40,284 nucleotides of DNA from an uncultured Lentisphaerota bacterium (GCA_937870865.1 CALMZY010000133.1:1-40284); one strand, 5' to 3'; numbered from the stretch's first letter, positions 10,389 through 18,402 are shown. Notes: a model not told the origin generated them from the sequence alone. Program-made: numbers and translations.

Positions 10389-10859
10389 TCATTCCGGAAA
10401 GAAGTCGCCAAGGCGGGCGCCTGATTTCTTCCCATGATGCGCGGCCGATTGCCGGGACAGATGGCCGCGCGTTCTCTCGCACAGGTCGAGAAAATCTCCG
10501 CAGGACATCGTGTCCGCGCCGGCCGCGGAGGTGGTCTCGCGCTCCAGCCGATCCGACGTGACCACGAGGATGCCGGCCGGGTCGCCGTCGTCGTGAACAA
10601 GCCGCTCGATGACGGTGTCGGCCGTCTTGTCCGCCGGCGAGAAGACGACTTCAATCGATGCCGATTCGTAGCCCTCGCGGCCGCCCCGCGCGGTGCCGTC
10701 GAACACCACGGTAAAGCGTTCGGCGAGGCTGCCGGCTACTTCCTCCAGTTGGCGCACCAGGCGATGCCGGGCGGTCAGAAGGGTGCCCGTCCGCGATCCG
10801 GATTGGGGGTGACGGTGAAGCAGGCTGTAGCCATCGACGATGATCCAGCGCGCGTTCAT
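10389..10859 (-). CDS. NYN (PIN-like) domain protein, YacP/Rae1 type
   Basis: The 156-residue product matches the YacP-like NYN family. Acidic residues expected at the nuclease active site are seen in WIIVDGYSLLHR, VVFDGTARGG and VVTSDRLERE. The B. subtilis relative Rae1 cuts mRNA on the ribosome, so an RNA-cleaving role is possible. The last 25 residues (HLSRQSAAHHGKKSGARLGD) are basic and could contact RNA. The gene lies 30 bases downstream of lacI-type gene 10890-11921 on the same strand and may be cotranscribed with it. Confidence 0.82.
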   Translation of the reverse strand: MNARWIIVDGYSLLHRHPQSGSRTGTLLTARHRLVRQLEEVAGSLAERFTVVFDGTARGGREGYESASIEVVFSPADKTADTVIERLVHDDGDPAGILVVTSDRLERETTSAAGADTMSCGDFLDLCERTRGHLSRQSAAHHGKKSGARLGDFFPE

Positions 10860-10889
10860 GGTTCAGGTTTCCCGCCCGGGTCGAGCGTT

Positions 10890-11921
10890 CTAGGTCTTGG
10901 CCGGACCGGTCGACTCTCGGACGATCAGTTTGACCGGAAGGACTTCATGGCAGGTCGAGATATCGCCCCGGAACAGCGCCAGCAGGCGCTCGCACGCGGC
11001 GCGACCCATCTGGTACAGCTCGTGGCGGATGGTGGTCAGGCCTGGCGTCGTGAATTTGGCCTGCGGAATGTCATCCACGCCCATCACCGACACGTCTTCG
11101 GGAATCTTCAGATTGTGCGTGTGGATGTATCGCATGGCCCCGATGCCCATCCGGTCGTTCCCGGCCATGATCGCCGTGATCGCCGGGTTCGTGGCGAACA
11201 GCTTGCGCGTGGCTTCAAAGCCGCCCTCCTGGCTCCAATCCCTTCCCCCGTCCTCCCACAGCACGGCTTTCTCGTCCAGACCCGCGGCGCGGCAGCGAGC
11301 AATGAACTCATCCCGGAACGCCAGCCCCGTGTGCGTGTTCGTGCCGGCAATGACCCCGATATTCCGGTGGCCGAGGCCCAGCAGGTGGTCGGCCGCCTGG
11401 CGCGCGGAGTCGCGATAATCGACGCCCAGGAAATTCAGCGAACTGTTGGGAAAGAAATGGTTGACCAGCAGGAACTTGTACGGACTGCCTTCGAACGCAC
11501 GCAGGTAATCGTCCTCGATGGATGAAGCGATGAACAGCATCCCGTCGACCCGCCTCGATTTGAGGATGTTGATGTACTCCTGGCTTTCGACGAACTTGCT
11601 GTTCGCGACATCGAGAAGGACCTTGTAGTTGTCGTCGCACGCGCGGTCGTAAATGCCGCTCACGATTTCCCCGAAATAGATGTCGGCAAAGACGTGATTC
11701 AAATGGGGGACCACCACGCTGATCACCTCGCTGGTCTGTGAGGCGAGACCGCGAGCGTGGATGTTCGGTTGATACCCGTGCTTCTTCACCGAGGCGAGGA
11801 CGCGGTTCCGTGTCTTCTCGCTGATGCGCGAGTTGTTGTTCAGCACGAGCGAAACCGTGCTCAACGAAACGCCGCACTCCTTGGCGATATCCTTGATGGT
11901 CGTTCTTTGTCCCTGTGCCAT
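10890..11921 (-). CDS. LacI/GalR-family transcriptional regulator
   Basis: The 343-residue repressor has an N-terminal helix-turn-helix (TTIKDIAKECGVSLSTVSLV, residues 7-26), the hinge helix (YQPNIHARGLAS, about 51-62) and a periplasmic-binding-like effector domain (65-335) with VDGMLFIASS, AIMAGNDRMGIGAMRYI and VSVMGVDDIPQAKFTTPGLT. Such proteins usually sense a sugar or related metabolite; the ligand cannot be read from the sequence. No sugar-metabolism gene is adjacent, so the target may be distant, the secreted-protein gene at 12135, or itself, given the operator-like site just downstream of its -10 box. Confidence 0.94.
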   Translation of the reverse strand: MAQGQRTTIKDIAKECGVSLSTVSLVLNNNSRISEKTRNRVLASVKKHGYQPNIHARGLASQTSEVISVVVPHLNHVFADIYFGEIVSGIYDRACDDNYKVLLDVANSKFVESQEYINILKSRRVDGMLFIASSIEDDYLRAFEGSPYKFLLVNHFFPNSSLNFLGVDYRDSARQAADHLLGLGHRNIGVIAGTNTHTGLAFRDEFIARCRAAGLDEKAVLWEDGGRDWSQEGGFEATRKLFATNPAITAIMAGNDRMGIGAMRYIHTHNLKIPEDVSVMGVDDIPQAKFTTPGLTTIRHELYQMGRAACERLLALFRGDISTCHEVLPVKLIVRESTGPAKT

Positions 11922-11945
11922 GTTGTTCCCTTTGGAGTCCTCGGG

Positions 11946-11986
11946 TGAAACGTTCTACCTATAGCACAGTGATTCTACACGTGCAA
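11946..11986 (-). promoter_or_regulatory. Promoter of the LacI-type gene with an operator-like site
   Basis: On the minus strand, TTGCAC (11986-11981), a 17-base spacer and TATAGG (11963-11958) preceded by TGC give an extended -10 promoter. Immediately downstream, TGAAACGTTCTA (11946-11957, plus strand) has the central AACGTT symmetry typical of LacI/GalR operators. This placement suggests autorepression. The -35 match is only three of six. Confidence 0.45.
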
Positions 11987-12065
11987 AAGCAATTTGTTCA
12001 GAAAAGAGCGCGTTTTTGGCCTATTTGCCGGGGTTGGCGCTCTTGGCCACCGGGCCGGGTTTTTC

Positions 12066-12094
12066 TTTTCATGCCGTTCGTCCGGCACTATTCT
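12066..12094 (+). promoter_or_regulatory. Possible promoter of the secreted protein gene at 12135
   Basis: TTTTCA (12066-12071), a 17-base spacer and TATTCT (12089-12094) each match the sigma70 consensus at four of six positions. The start would be about 35 bases before the ATG. No other clear signal is seen in 11987-12134. Confidence 0.35.
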
Positions 12095-12134
12095 TCTGCC
12101 GCGGTGGTGACCTTCTTTCGAAAGGAGATACGCT

Positions 12135-12794
12135 ATGCAGCATCGTGCCCTCGCTCTCAAGGCCGCCTGTTTCCTGTTCAGTGTCTCGCTGTGCGGTGCC
12201 GAGCTCAACATGGACTGGGCCTATCACAACGTCGCGGGATCGGATCGTGCCCAGGAGTTCGTGCCCGGTCAGGGTTTTTCGTTTCTCGGCAACAGCAAGG
12301 TGATCATCCCGGATGGCGAGCCGGTAACCCTCTATGTCACCACGGCCAACCAGTTTGCGGGTGATGCCGACGAGCAGGTGTTTGTCCGCTGGTGGAACGG
12401 CAGCGAGGAGAAGTGGATTTCGGGGACGTGGGCGACGAACGTCTGGCTCGGGAGCGGTGAGAACGATGCCGGGCGTTTCCATGGCCTGCCGATGGATCAG
12501 TCCGTCATGCTCGACGTGTGGAAGTTCGAGATCGGCGCGGATGTGACCCTGCCCGGCGAGAACTTCTACGTGATCCAGTTGAAGGGCTGGAAGGAAGGGA
12601 GCGAGCCGGCTCAATCCTACTTGCTCAAGGATTCCGGCACGGACAGCCAGGTGAACAACATCGGCCAGATCTGGACCTCGGGCGACTATTTCCAGCACGA
12701 TTGGAGCGTGACCATCGAGGGCGCAGGCAGTCCCGCCGCCAAGCCGGCAGGCGCGTCCACCAACGCTCCGAAAGCCGTCGCGGCGCCTCTGTAG
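12135..12794 (+). CDS. Secreted protein of unknown function
   Basis: The 219-residue product begins with a Sec signal peptide (basic n-region, hydrophobic AACFLFSVSLCG, cleavage likely near CGAE at residue 23). The mature part (to about 190) is rich in aromatic residues and short beta-strand-like runs such as EPVTLYVTTANQF and QVFVRWWNGSEEKW, consistent with a beta-sandwich. The last 25 residues are a Pro/Ala/Lys tail. No family is recognised. A strong ribosome-binding site (AAAGGAG, eight bases upstream) supports this start. The gene is divergent from the LacI-type regulator, which could control it. Confidence 0.75.
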   Translation: MQHRALALKAACFLFSVSLCGAELNMDWAYHNVAGSDRAQEFVPGQGFSFLGNSKVIIPDGEPVTLYVTTANQFAGDADEQVFVRWWNGSEEKWISGTWATNVWLGSGENDAGRFHGLPMDQSVMLDVWKFEIGADVTLPGENFYVIQLKGWKEGSEPAQSYLLKDSGTDSQVNNIGQIWTSGDYFQHDWSVTIEGAGSPAAKPAGASTNAPKAVAAPL

Positions 12795-12855
12795 AGGGGA
12801 GTCTTGGGCCGTAAAAAACATTGAAGGTTTCGCGCGGCCCGGCGTCTTATTAGTG

Positions 12856-12883
12856 TTTACCGGCATCGACGGGATGTTAGAGT
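12856..12883 (+). promoter_or_regulatory. Possible promoter of the CsgG/PEGA-like gene
   Basis: TTTACC (12856-12861), a 16-base spacer and TAGAGT (12878-12883) each match the sigma70 consensus at four of six positions, with a predicted start about 25 bases ahead of the ATG at 12915. Confidence 0.3.
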
Positions 12884-12914
12884 TTACGCGAAGTAGCCAA
12901 AACGGAGGTGGCAA

Positions 12915-13859
12915 ATGAGACGTTTCATATCAGTGCTGATGGCCGTTGCCGCGGGTGCGGCGGTTGCGTCCGCCGAACCGATCCGCGTCGCGCTCATGGA
13001 CTTCCAGGATCAGACGGGCATGAAATCCGATGCCGATCTTGGCGGCGGCATCGCGCCGTCCGCCCTCGCGGGCAAGGGCGTGTTCCTTCTCGCCGAACAA
13101 CTGGTCGGCAAGGAGGGCTTCACCCTCGTGGATCGCCGCGACTTCATGGACCAGATGGAGAAGCTGCAGCCGAAGGACATGGGCGAGAAGACCCCGACCA
13201 AGCCCTCGTTCATCCAGGCGGCGCAGGCCCTGAACACCGATGTCGTGCTGCGCGGCAGCCTGCTGGGGTTCTCGACCGGGAAAAAGGTCGTCGACCAGGG
13301 CGGCTACAAGACCGAGTTTTCGACGGCCTCGCTGCGCGTGGGCATTGAGGCGCTGGATTCCGTGGACGGGACCGTCGTGGCGATGGCGAACGGCGTTGCG
13401 GACGGGAACTTCCGCCAGACGGCCGCCAGCTACACGGTCATGTCCGAGGAAGACGCGATCGGCCTGATGCAGAAGGCCATCGCCCAGGCGCTGCCCAACA
13501 TCGAAAACGCTCTTCAGACGCGGCTCTCCAAGCTCGCGAGCCGGCCGAAGATCAAGCTGAGCGTGAGCACGTCCGCCGACCCCGCGCTGATCGAGATTGA
13601 CGGCATCCTGGTCGGCACCTCGCCGGTCAAGGGCCTGGATATCTACCAGGGCGATCACGTGCTGACGATCGGCAAGCCCGGCTACCGTGACATCACCAAG
13701 CGCATCCTGTTCGAGAAGAACACCGAGATTGAAGTGCCGATGATGCGCACGGAACTGTCCGCCGAGGAAATGAAGGAAGTCCTTGAAAAGGCGCGGCTGG
13801 ACATCATTTCGACGGACGGCGTCATAAAACCCGGGCTGATCATCAAGACCGTGGACTAA
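12915..13859 (+). CDS. Secreted CsgG-like protein with PEGA domain
   Basis: The 314-residue protein has a signal peptide (VLMAVAAGAAVASA, cleaved near residue 20). Residues 22-205 resemble the CsgG/TolB-N-like fold: VALMDFQDQTG, then FTLVDRRDFMDQM and NTDVVLRGSLLGF, the usual order of this family. Residues about 215-280 form a PEGA domain (DPALIEIDGILVGTSPVKGL, GDHVLTIGKPGYRD). Such proteins sit in the periplasm or outer membrane and serve assembly or surface-layer roles; no lipobox is present, so it is not a typical CsgG lipoprotein. Start chosen from the GGAGG seven bases before the ATG. A strong terminator hairpin follows. Confidence 0.8.
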   Translation: MRRFISVLMAVAAGAAVASAEPIRVALMDFQDQTGMKSDADLGGGIAPSALAGKGVFLLAEQLVGKEGFTLVDRRDFMDQMEKLQPKDMGEKTPTKPSFIQAAQALNTDVVLRGSLLGFSTGKKVVDQGGYKTEFSTASLRVGIEALDSVDGTVVAMANGVADGNFRQTAASYTVMSEEDAIGLMQKAIAQALPNIENALQTRLSKLASRPKIKLSVSTSADPALIEIDGILVGTSPVKGLDIYQGDHVLTIGKPGYRDITKRILFEKNTEIEVPMMRTELSAEEMKEVLEKARLDIISTDGVIKPGLIIKTVD

Positions 13860-13892
13860 GGGCTAGAATAATCTGCCGGTTTGAAGTATTTA

Positions 13893-13930
13893 TTCGCCGG
13901 GGCGTGAAGGCGCCCCGGCGAACTGTTTTT
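13893..13930 (+). terminator. Rho-independent terminator after the CsgG/PEGA-like gene
   Basis: A 12-base GC-rich stem (TTCGCCGGGGCG / CGCCCCGGCGAA) with a six-base loop is followed by CTGTTTTT. It starts 34 bases beyond the stop codon. The DUF456 gene begins just after it. Confidence 0.8.
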
Positions 13931-13937
13931 GCGGGAT

Positions 13938-14483
13938 ATGATGTCTTCGTTGCTAGCGTTTCTGCACCACATCCTCACGAACCTCGGATTCGTGCTGGTC
14001 TGGGTGATGTGTCTCGTGGGCCTCCTTCTCTCGTGTCTGTCCATTTCGGGGACATGGCTGGTGGTCGGCGCGACCCTGCTTTCGATGCTGCTCGTCGGTT
14101 CGGGCTTTCCGGGATTCGGAACGGTTCTCCTGATGATCTGGGTCGCGATCTGCGTCGAGGTGGTCGAGTACGTCGCCGGCGTGTGGGGCGTCAAAAACCG
14201 CGGCGGTTCGAACTGGGCGGGCTTGGCGGCTCTGGTCGGGGGCGTGGCCGGGTTGATCCTTGGCACGGCGATTCCGGTGCCGGTCCTTGGCAGTCTGCTG
14301 GGGATGACCGCCGGCAGTTTCGGTTTTGTGTACGGCGTCGAGCGTTACCGCTTGAAACGGGCCTCGCCGGCCGTCCATATTGCCCTCGGCGCGGTGGTCG
14401 CGCGGTTCTTCGTGGTGCTCTTGAAGGTCGGCGTCACGCTCGGGATGATGGCATGGCTCGCAATCGGCTTGGCGGCAAAATGA
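13938..14483 (+). CDS. DUF456 family membrane protein
   Basis: The product is about 181 residues and mostly hydrophobic, with five or six membrane segments. LSISGTWLVVGATLLSML, then EVVEYVAGVWGVKNRGGSNW and a Gly-rich stretch (LVGGVAGLILGTAIPVPVLG) are typical of DUF456, whose function is unknown. Three starts are possible (TTG 13929, ATG 13938, ATG 13941); ATG 13938 was taken. The stop overlaps the ATG of the solenoid gene (ATGA), so the two are cotranslated; the operon probably continues through the HEAT-repeat gene. Confidence 0.82.
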   Translation: MMSSLLAFLHHILTNLGFVLVWVMCLVGLLLSCLSISGTWLVVGATLLSMLLVGSGFPGFGTVLLMIWVAICVEVVEYVAGVWGVKNRGGSNWAGLAALVGGVAGLILGTAIPVPVLGSLLGMTAGSFGFVYGVERYRLKRASPAVHIALGAVVARFFVVLLKVGVTLGMMAWLAIGLAAK

Positions 14484-16390
14484 GCGGCGCGTTTTTTCCA
14501 AGCCTTGGAAAAAAATCTGTTGTTGTTTCCAAGGCTTGGAAAATCCTTCTCGCAAGCTCCCTCCTCGCGATGACCGCGCCGGCCGAAAATCTCCGTCCGA
14601 TCCTCGGGACCCACGAGCAGGCGCGCCTGGAAGATGCGCTGCGCGGCATGGAGATGACCGGGGTGGATCTGGGTTTCGGAAAGGACTACGGCAAGCCGCA
14701 GGTCGTTCTCCAGCGCGCGCGCCGGCTTCTCTCGGAACCGCTCGGACTGCCGGCGATGGCGGACGAGATCCTTGCGACGTTCCAGCCGAATTGCCCGCCC
14801 GCCGTCTGGCTGGAGTCCGCCAGCCTGCTCGAGGTGAAACTGACCGAGCCGGCGGCCGCGCCGCCTGCGGGCGCAAGTTCCCTGACCAACGGCCTCGCCT
14901 CCTTCCTGTCGGGAGCGCGCCGGGCCGAACAACGGCTGACGCAGGCCTTTGGCTCCCTGACCGGCGACGAGAAGCGGTACGTCGCGGCGGCTTTCTTCGC
15001 GGGGACGTTCAACGCGGAGGACAAGGCCGACGTGCGGGTTGACCTTCTCTCCGTCGGGGTGTCGACGTCCGAAATCCAGCGGGCGATCATGGAGAGCCTG
15101 GACATCGATCCCGGGCCGGCGTCGTCGAACTTTCTCGCCGTTCTGGGGAAAGTGGACATCGCGGCGCTGCTGGACGCGGGGCGCGTATTTCAGCAAGCGG
15201 TGTATGAAGCGCGCGAGGCCGCGAAGTCCGTTCACGATTGGCCTGAGAAACCCACGCGCGTCGATTCGATCCTGTTCGGCACGCGGGGCGACGATGTGTA
15301 CACGAACGCGGAACTGCTGATCCTGGATCCGGGCGGAGACGACACCTACTGCGGGGACGCGGGAAGCGCGAACGGTTTGCAGGGCAGGCTGCTCGCCGCG
15401 ATCGTGGACCTTGCGGGCAACGACCGCTACATAGGCGATCGGGTGTTGGGGCCCGGCTCCGCCGTGTTTGGCGCGGCGGTGTTGCTGGACGGTGCGGGCG
15501 ACGACCTGTACCGCGCGAAATACACCGGCCAGGCGTCCGCGTTTTTCGGCGCGAGCTGGCTGGAGGACCTGACGGGAAGCGATGTCTATCGCGCGCAGGC
15601 GCACTCGCAGGCCGCCGGGTACGCGGGGTTCGGATATCTGCGTGACGGCGCCGGCAACGATGTGTACGACGTCGGGTTCGCGGGTCAGGCGTACGCGGGG
15701 GTCATGGGCGTGGGCGTCCTGGTGGATGAGGCGGGGAATGACCGCTATCTCGCGGGCGGGGTCGAGCACGACTACGAGCGCAACGACGACCGGTACGTTT
15801 CGATGGCGCAGGGACTGGCGATCGGCATGCGGCCGTACGCGGGCGGCGGTGTCGCCGCATTGATCGATCTCGAAGGCAACGACACGTACACGGCCGACGT
15901 GTTCGGGCAGGGGGTCAGCTACTGGTATTCCGTCGGCATGCTGCTGGATGTCGCGGGCGACGACACGTACTCGATGTACCAATACGGGCAGGGTTCCGGC
16001 ATCCATCTCAGCTCCGGCCTTCTGGCCGACGGCGGCGGCAAGGATGTTTACACCGGCGGCGTGCTGGTGCAGGGCAACGCACACGATTACGGGGTCGGGA
16101 TGCTGTTCGAGCAGGGCGGGGACGACACGTACACCGCGAACCAGCACGCGCAGGGCCGGGCGATCAACAACGCGCTCGGGATTCTCGTGGATTCCGCCGG
16201 CGACGACTCCTATTTCGGGCGGCAGACCGATGAGTGCCAGGGCATCGGCAACGACGCGGGCGAGCGCGAGTACGGGAGCCTGGCGGTGCTGATGGACCTG
16301 GCGGGCAGGGACGTCTACTCCTGCGGCGCGACGAACGGGTGCCGGATGACGAGGCCGGATTTCGGGATTATTTATGACGATCAGCCCTGA
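14480..16390 (+). CDS. Secreted 27-residue-repeat solenoid protein
   Basis: The ATG at 14480 (ATGA overlap with DUF456) gives 636 residues with a signal peptide: a basic n-region (KKSVVVSKAWK) and hydrophobic ILLASSLLAMTAPAE, cleaved near residue 36. Residues 37-260 are a helical domain of no known family. From 266 to 613 there are 13 copies of G-(N/D)-D-x-Y, mostly 27 residues apart (G286, 313, 340, 366, 392, 419, 466, 493, 520, 547, 574, 609). Between anchors, QG, GxGxL and D-x-AG recur. This regularity predicts a beta-solenoid with one turn per repeat; the Asp-rich corners could bind calcium, though the RTX nonapeptide is absent. The frame is open back to 13904, but that part is DUF456 in another frame. 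Function unknown. Confidence 0.88.
   Translation: MSGAFFPSLGKKSVVVSKAWKILLASSLLAMTAPAENLRPILGTHEQARLEDALRGMEMTGVDLGFGKDYGKPQVVLQRARRLLSEPLGLPAMADEILATFQPNCPPAVWLESASLLEVKLTEPAAAPPAGASSLTNGLASFLSGARRAEQRLTQAFGSLTGDEKRYVAAAFFAGTFNAEDKADVRVDLLSVGVSTSEIQRAIMESLDIDPGPASSNFLAVLGKVDIAALLDAGRVFQQAVYEAREAAKSVHDWPEKPTRVDSILFGTRGDDVYTNAELLILDPGGDDTYCGDAGSANGLQGRLLAAIVDLAGNDRYIGDRVLGPGSAVFGAAVLLDGAGDDLYRAKYTGQASAFFGASWLEDLTGSDVYRAQAHSQAAGYAGFGYLRDGAGNDVYDVGFAGQAYAGVMGVGVLVDEAGNDRYLAGGVEHDYERNDDRYVSMAQGLAIGMRPYAGGGVAALIDLEGNDTYTADVFGQGVSYWYSVGMLLDVAGDDTYSMYQYGQGSGIHLSSGLLADGGGKDVYTGGVLVQGNAHDYGVGMLFEQGGDDTYTANQHAQGRAINNALGILVDSAGDDSYFGRQTDECQGIGNDAGEREYGSLAVLMDLAGRDVYSCGATNGCRMTRPDFGIIYDDQP
14492..14543. 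repeat. Pair of mutually inverted palindromes in the signal-peptide region
   Basis: TTTCCAAGCCTTGGAAA (within 14492-14514, flanked by extra T and A) and TTTCCAAGGCTTGGAAA (from 14526) are each palindromic and are reverse complements of one another. They lie 10-60 bases inside the solenoid gene and encode its basic n-region. One large or two small hairpins could form in the mRNA near the start codon. Confidence 0.8.
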
Positions 16391-17063
16391 TTTTGTTGCC
16401 GCAAAGAGGCGCAAGAGGACACAAGGGAGGAATGTTTCCCTGTGTGTCTTCTTGAGCCTCTTTGCGGCCAACGTTTTTTCCGGAGGGCCGCCGTCCGACG
16501 ACGAGTTGATCTTCAACCTTCAGCGTTACGGCAACACGCCGGAGAAGCGCGAGGCCAAGGCGCGCTCGCGCGAGATCCTAGTCCGGCGCGGCCCCGACGC
16601 CCTGCGCCTCCTGATGGGGCGGGTCCACCTGGAGAACGTGATGATCTCGGTTGAGGCGGAGAATATGGTGCGGACGATGGACACGCAGGAGGTCGCGTCG
16701 GTCCTCTCCGGGTTCCTCGCCGACGCGCATCCCCGGACGCGCAAGCTGGCGGCGTACTGGCTGGGTTTTCACGACACGCCGGAGTACGCGGCCCGGGTTT
16801 ACCCTCTTCTGGAAGACGACGAAACGGCTGGGGCGGCGATTCGCACGCTGGGCAAGTGGCGGGACCGTGACGCGATCCCGAAGATCGTCCCGTTCCTTTC
16901 GCACGAGAAGGAAGTCCGGCGGATCGCGGCGGTCAACGCCTTGCGCGACATCGGCGACGCGTCCGCGATCCCGGAACTGGAGCCTCTGCTCGACGACCGC
17001 TATTTCACCGTTCGCAAAGCGGCGGAACGCGCCCTCGCGAAACTCCGCGAGTCACGGCCGTAA
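16374..17063 (+). CDS. Secreted HEAT-repeat protein
   Basis: The 229-residue product has a basic n-region ([12 protein letters not shown]) and a hydrophobic stretch ([16 protein letters not shown]), probably cleaved near residue 36. The remainder is all-helical with about five HEAT/PBS-like repeats, for example [34 protein letters not shown] and [18 protein letters not shown]. Such repeats are protein-binding scaffolds. The ATG lies 17 bases inside the end of the solenoid gene and has no clear ribosome-binding site, suggesting coupling to it. Almost the whole signal peptide is encoded by the inverted repeat at 16395-16472. Confidence 0.82.
   Translation: MTISPDFVAAKRRKRTQGRNVSLCVFLSLFAANVFSGGPPSDDELIFNLQRYGNTPEKREAKARSREILVRRGPDALRLLMGRVHLENVMISVEAENMVRTMDTQEVASVLSGFLADAHPRTRKLAAYWLGFHDTPEYAARVYPLLEDDETAGAAIRTLGKWRDRDAIPKIVPFLSHEKEVRRIAAVNALRDIGDASAIPELEPLLDDRYFTVRKAAERALAKLRESRP
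16395..16472. repeat. Inverted repeat encoding a signal peptide
   Basis: The left arm (16395-16428, purine-rich, starting GTTGCCGCAAAGAGGC) and the right arm (16437-16472, ending GCCTCTTTGCGGCCAAC) pair with two mismatches and two one-base bulges, around an eight-base loop. Read in frame, the left arm gives [11 protein letters not shown] and the complementary right arm gives [12 protein letters not shown]. It lies wholly inside the coding region of the HEAT-repeat protein. Confidence 0.88.
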
Positions 17064-17089
17064 TGTCCATCTGCGATCACTCTTTGTCT

Positions 17090-17117
17090 TTGACACGCCG
17101 CGCTCCTGATGTATCTT
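17090..17117 (+). promoter_or_regulatory. Sigma70-type promoter of mscL
   Basis: A perfect TTGACA (17090-17095), a 16-base spacer and TATCTT (17112-17117, four of six) predict a start about 38 bases before the mscL ATG. This separates mscL and the DUF481 gene from the envelope operon upstream. Confidence 0.6.
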
Positions 17118-17161
17118 CAAAAGCCGCTGGCCAGATGGGCCATAACAACACGGAGGATCAT

Positions 17162-17566
17162 ATGGGCAACTGGGTCAAGGAATTCAAAGAGTTCGCCGTC
17201 AAGGGGAACATGGTCGACATGGCCGTCGGTATCATCATCGGCGGCGCGTTCGGCAAGATCGTCTCGTCGCTGGTCAACGACGTCCTGATGCCGCCCCTGG
17301 GCATGCTGATGGGCGGCGTGGATTTCTCCGACAAGGTGGTCACGCTGAAGGAGGCCGTTGAAAACGCCCCCGCCGTTCAGCTCAAGTACGGCATGTTCAT
17401 CAACAACATCATCGACTTCACCATCGTGGCGTTCGCCGTGTTTCTTCTGGTGAAGGGCATCAACCAGTTGAAGAAGAAGGAAGCGGCCGCCCCGTCGACG
17501 CCTCCGGCGCCTTCGGCGCAGGAAGTGCTGCTGGGCGAAATCCGCGACATCCTGAAGACGAAATAA
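17162..17566 (+). CDS. mscL: Large-conductance mechanosensitive channel
   Basis: The 134-residue product is a typical MscL. It has an N-terminal amphipathic helix ([20 protein letters not shown]), the pore helix TM1 ([25 protein letters not shown] turn), a periplasmic loop, TM2 ([17 protein letters not shown]) and a C-terminal helical bundle (LGEIRDILK) after an Ala/Pro-rich linker. The channel opens under membrane tension during hypo-osmotic shock. The start at 17162 was chosen because CGGAGG lies eight bases upstream; an in-frame extension to 17135 lacks similarity. The DUF481 gene follows after 16 bases. Confidence 0.97.
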   Translation: MGNWVKEFKEFAVKGNMVDMAVGIIIGGAFGKIVSSLVNDVLMPPLGMLMGGVDFSDKVVTLKEAVENAPAVQLKYGMFINNIIDFTIVAFAVFLLVKGINQLKKKEAAAPSTPPAPSAQEVLLGEIRDILKTK

Positions 17567-17582
17567 CCGCAAGGAGAACATC

Positions 17583-18332
17583 ATGATGAGAATTGTATCT
17601 GCACTGATTGCCGTTCTGCTGGCCGCCGCGCTGTCCGCGCAGGCGGAGGAATCCGCCGGGGCCAAGTGGAGCACGAGCGCGAACGCGGGGCTGAACCTGA
17701 CGCGCGGAAACAGCCGGACCACGGCGGGCAACGCCAGCATCGTTTCCGAGCGCAAAGGCGACGCGCATGAAGTCACGCTGGGCGTCGAGGGCAACTACGG
17801 CCAGAGCGAGCAGACGGATGCGGACGGCGGGACGGAAATGAAGACCACCGTCCAGAACGAGAAGGGGTATGCCAAGTACCGCTACCTGTTCACGGACCGC
17901 GACTACGCCTACATGAACGGCGAACTCAGCCAGGACAAGATTGCGGATATCAAGTACCGGCTGATCGTCGGTCCCGGCCTCGGCCGCTACTGGATCAAGA
18001 GCGACAAGAACACGCTCGGAACGGAACTCGGTATCTCCTGGATCAAGGAAAAGATCAGCGAGGACGAAGGCGATCGCTTTGCCCTGCGTTTCGCGGAGAA
18101 GTACGAGTTGAAGATCAGCGACACGGCGAAGCTGTGGGAAAGCGTGGAGTACCTCCCCGCCATCGATGACTTCGAGAATTACCTGGTCAACGGCGAAATC
18201 GGCGTTGAGGCGGCCATGAACTCGAAGCTCAGCCTGCGCATCGTGGCCCAGGACAAGTACAACAACGTTCCGGCGGACGGCAAGGAGAAGAACGACTTCA
18301 CCGTAACCGCCGGCATCGGGTACAAGCTGTAA
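17583..18332 (+). CDS. DUF481 outer-membrane beta-barrel protein
   Basis: The 249-residue product has a signal peptide (IVSALIAVLLAAALSAQAEE) and then alternating beta strands typical of DUF481, such as WSTSANAGLNLTRGNSRTT, EKGYAKYRYLFTDRDYAYM and KNDFTVTAGIGYKL. The C terminus ends in an aromatic/hydrophobic strand as barrel proteins do. DUF481 members include YdiY, reported as acid-inducible; the role is otherwise unknown. It is next to mscL with a good AAGGAG site, so both may answer to osmotic or salt stress. A strong terminator follows. Confidence 0.88.
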   Translation: MMRIVSALIAVLLAAALSAQAEESAGAKWSTSANAGLNLTRGNSRTTAGNASIVSERKGDAHEVTLGVEGNYGQSEQTDADGGTEMKTTVQNEKGYAKYRYLFTDRDYAYMNGELSQDKIADIKYRLIVGPGLGRYWIKSDKNTLGTELGISWIKEKISEDEGDRFALRFAEKYELKISDTAKLWESVEYLPAIDDFENYLVNGEIGVEAAMNSKLSLRIVAQDKYNNVPADGKEKNDFTVTAGIGYKL

Positions 18333-18350
18333 GGCGTTTCGACGGATTGG

Positions 18351-18390
18351 AAGGCCGGGCATCGGCTGCCGATGCCCGGCCTTTTCCTTT
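18351..18390 (+). terminator. Rho-independent terminator after the DUF481 gene
   Basis: A perfect 15-base stem (AAGGCCGGGCATCGG / CCGATGCCCGGCCTT) with a three-base loop is followed by TTCCTTT. It lies 18 bases beyond the stop codon and upstream of the thrC promoter. Confidence 0.9.
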
Positions 18391-18402
18391 GCGGCAGAGA
18401 AC

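Noticed and set aside
14480-16390. RTX toxin-type calcium repeats in the solenoid protein
   Set aside because: The GGxGxDxUx nonapeptide is absent and the period is 27, not 9.
14345-16516. A 723-codon minus-strand frame opposite the solenoid gene
   Set aside because: It mirrors the repeats of the solenoid gene, which has a signal peptide, a coupled start and a clear protein repeat.
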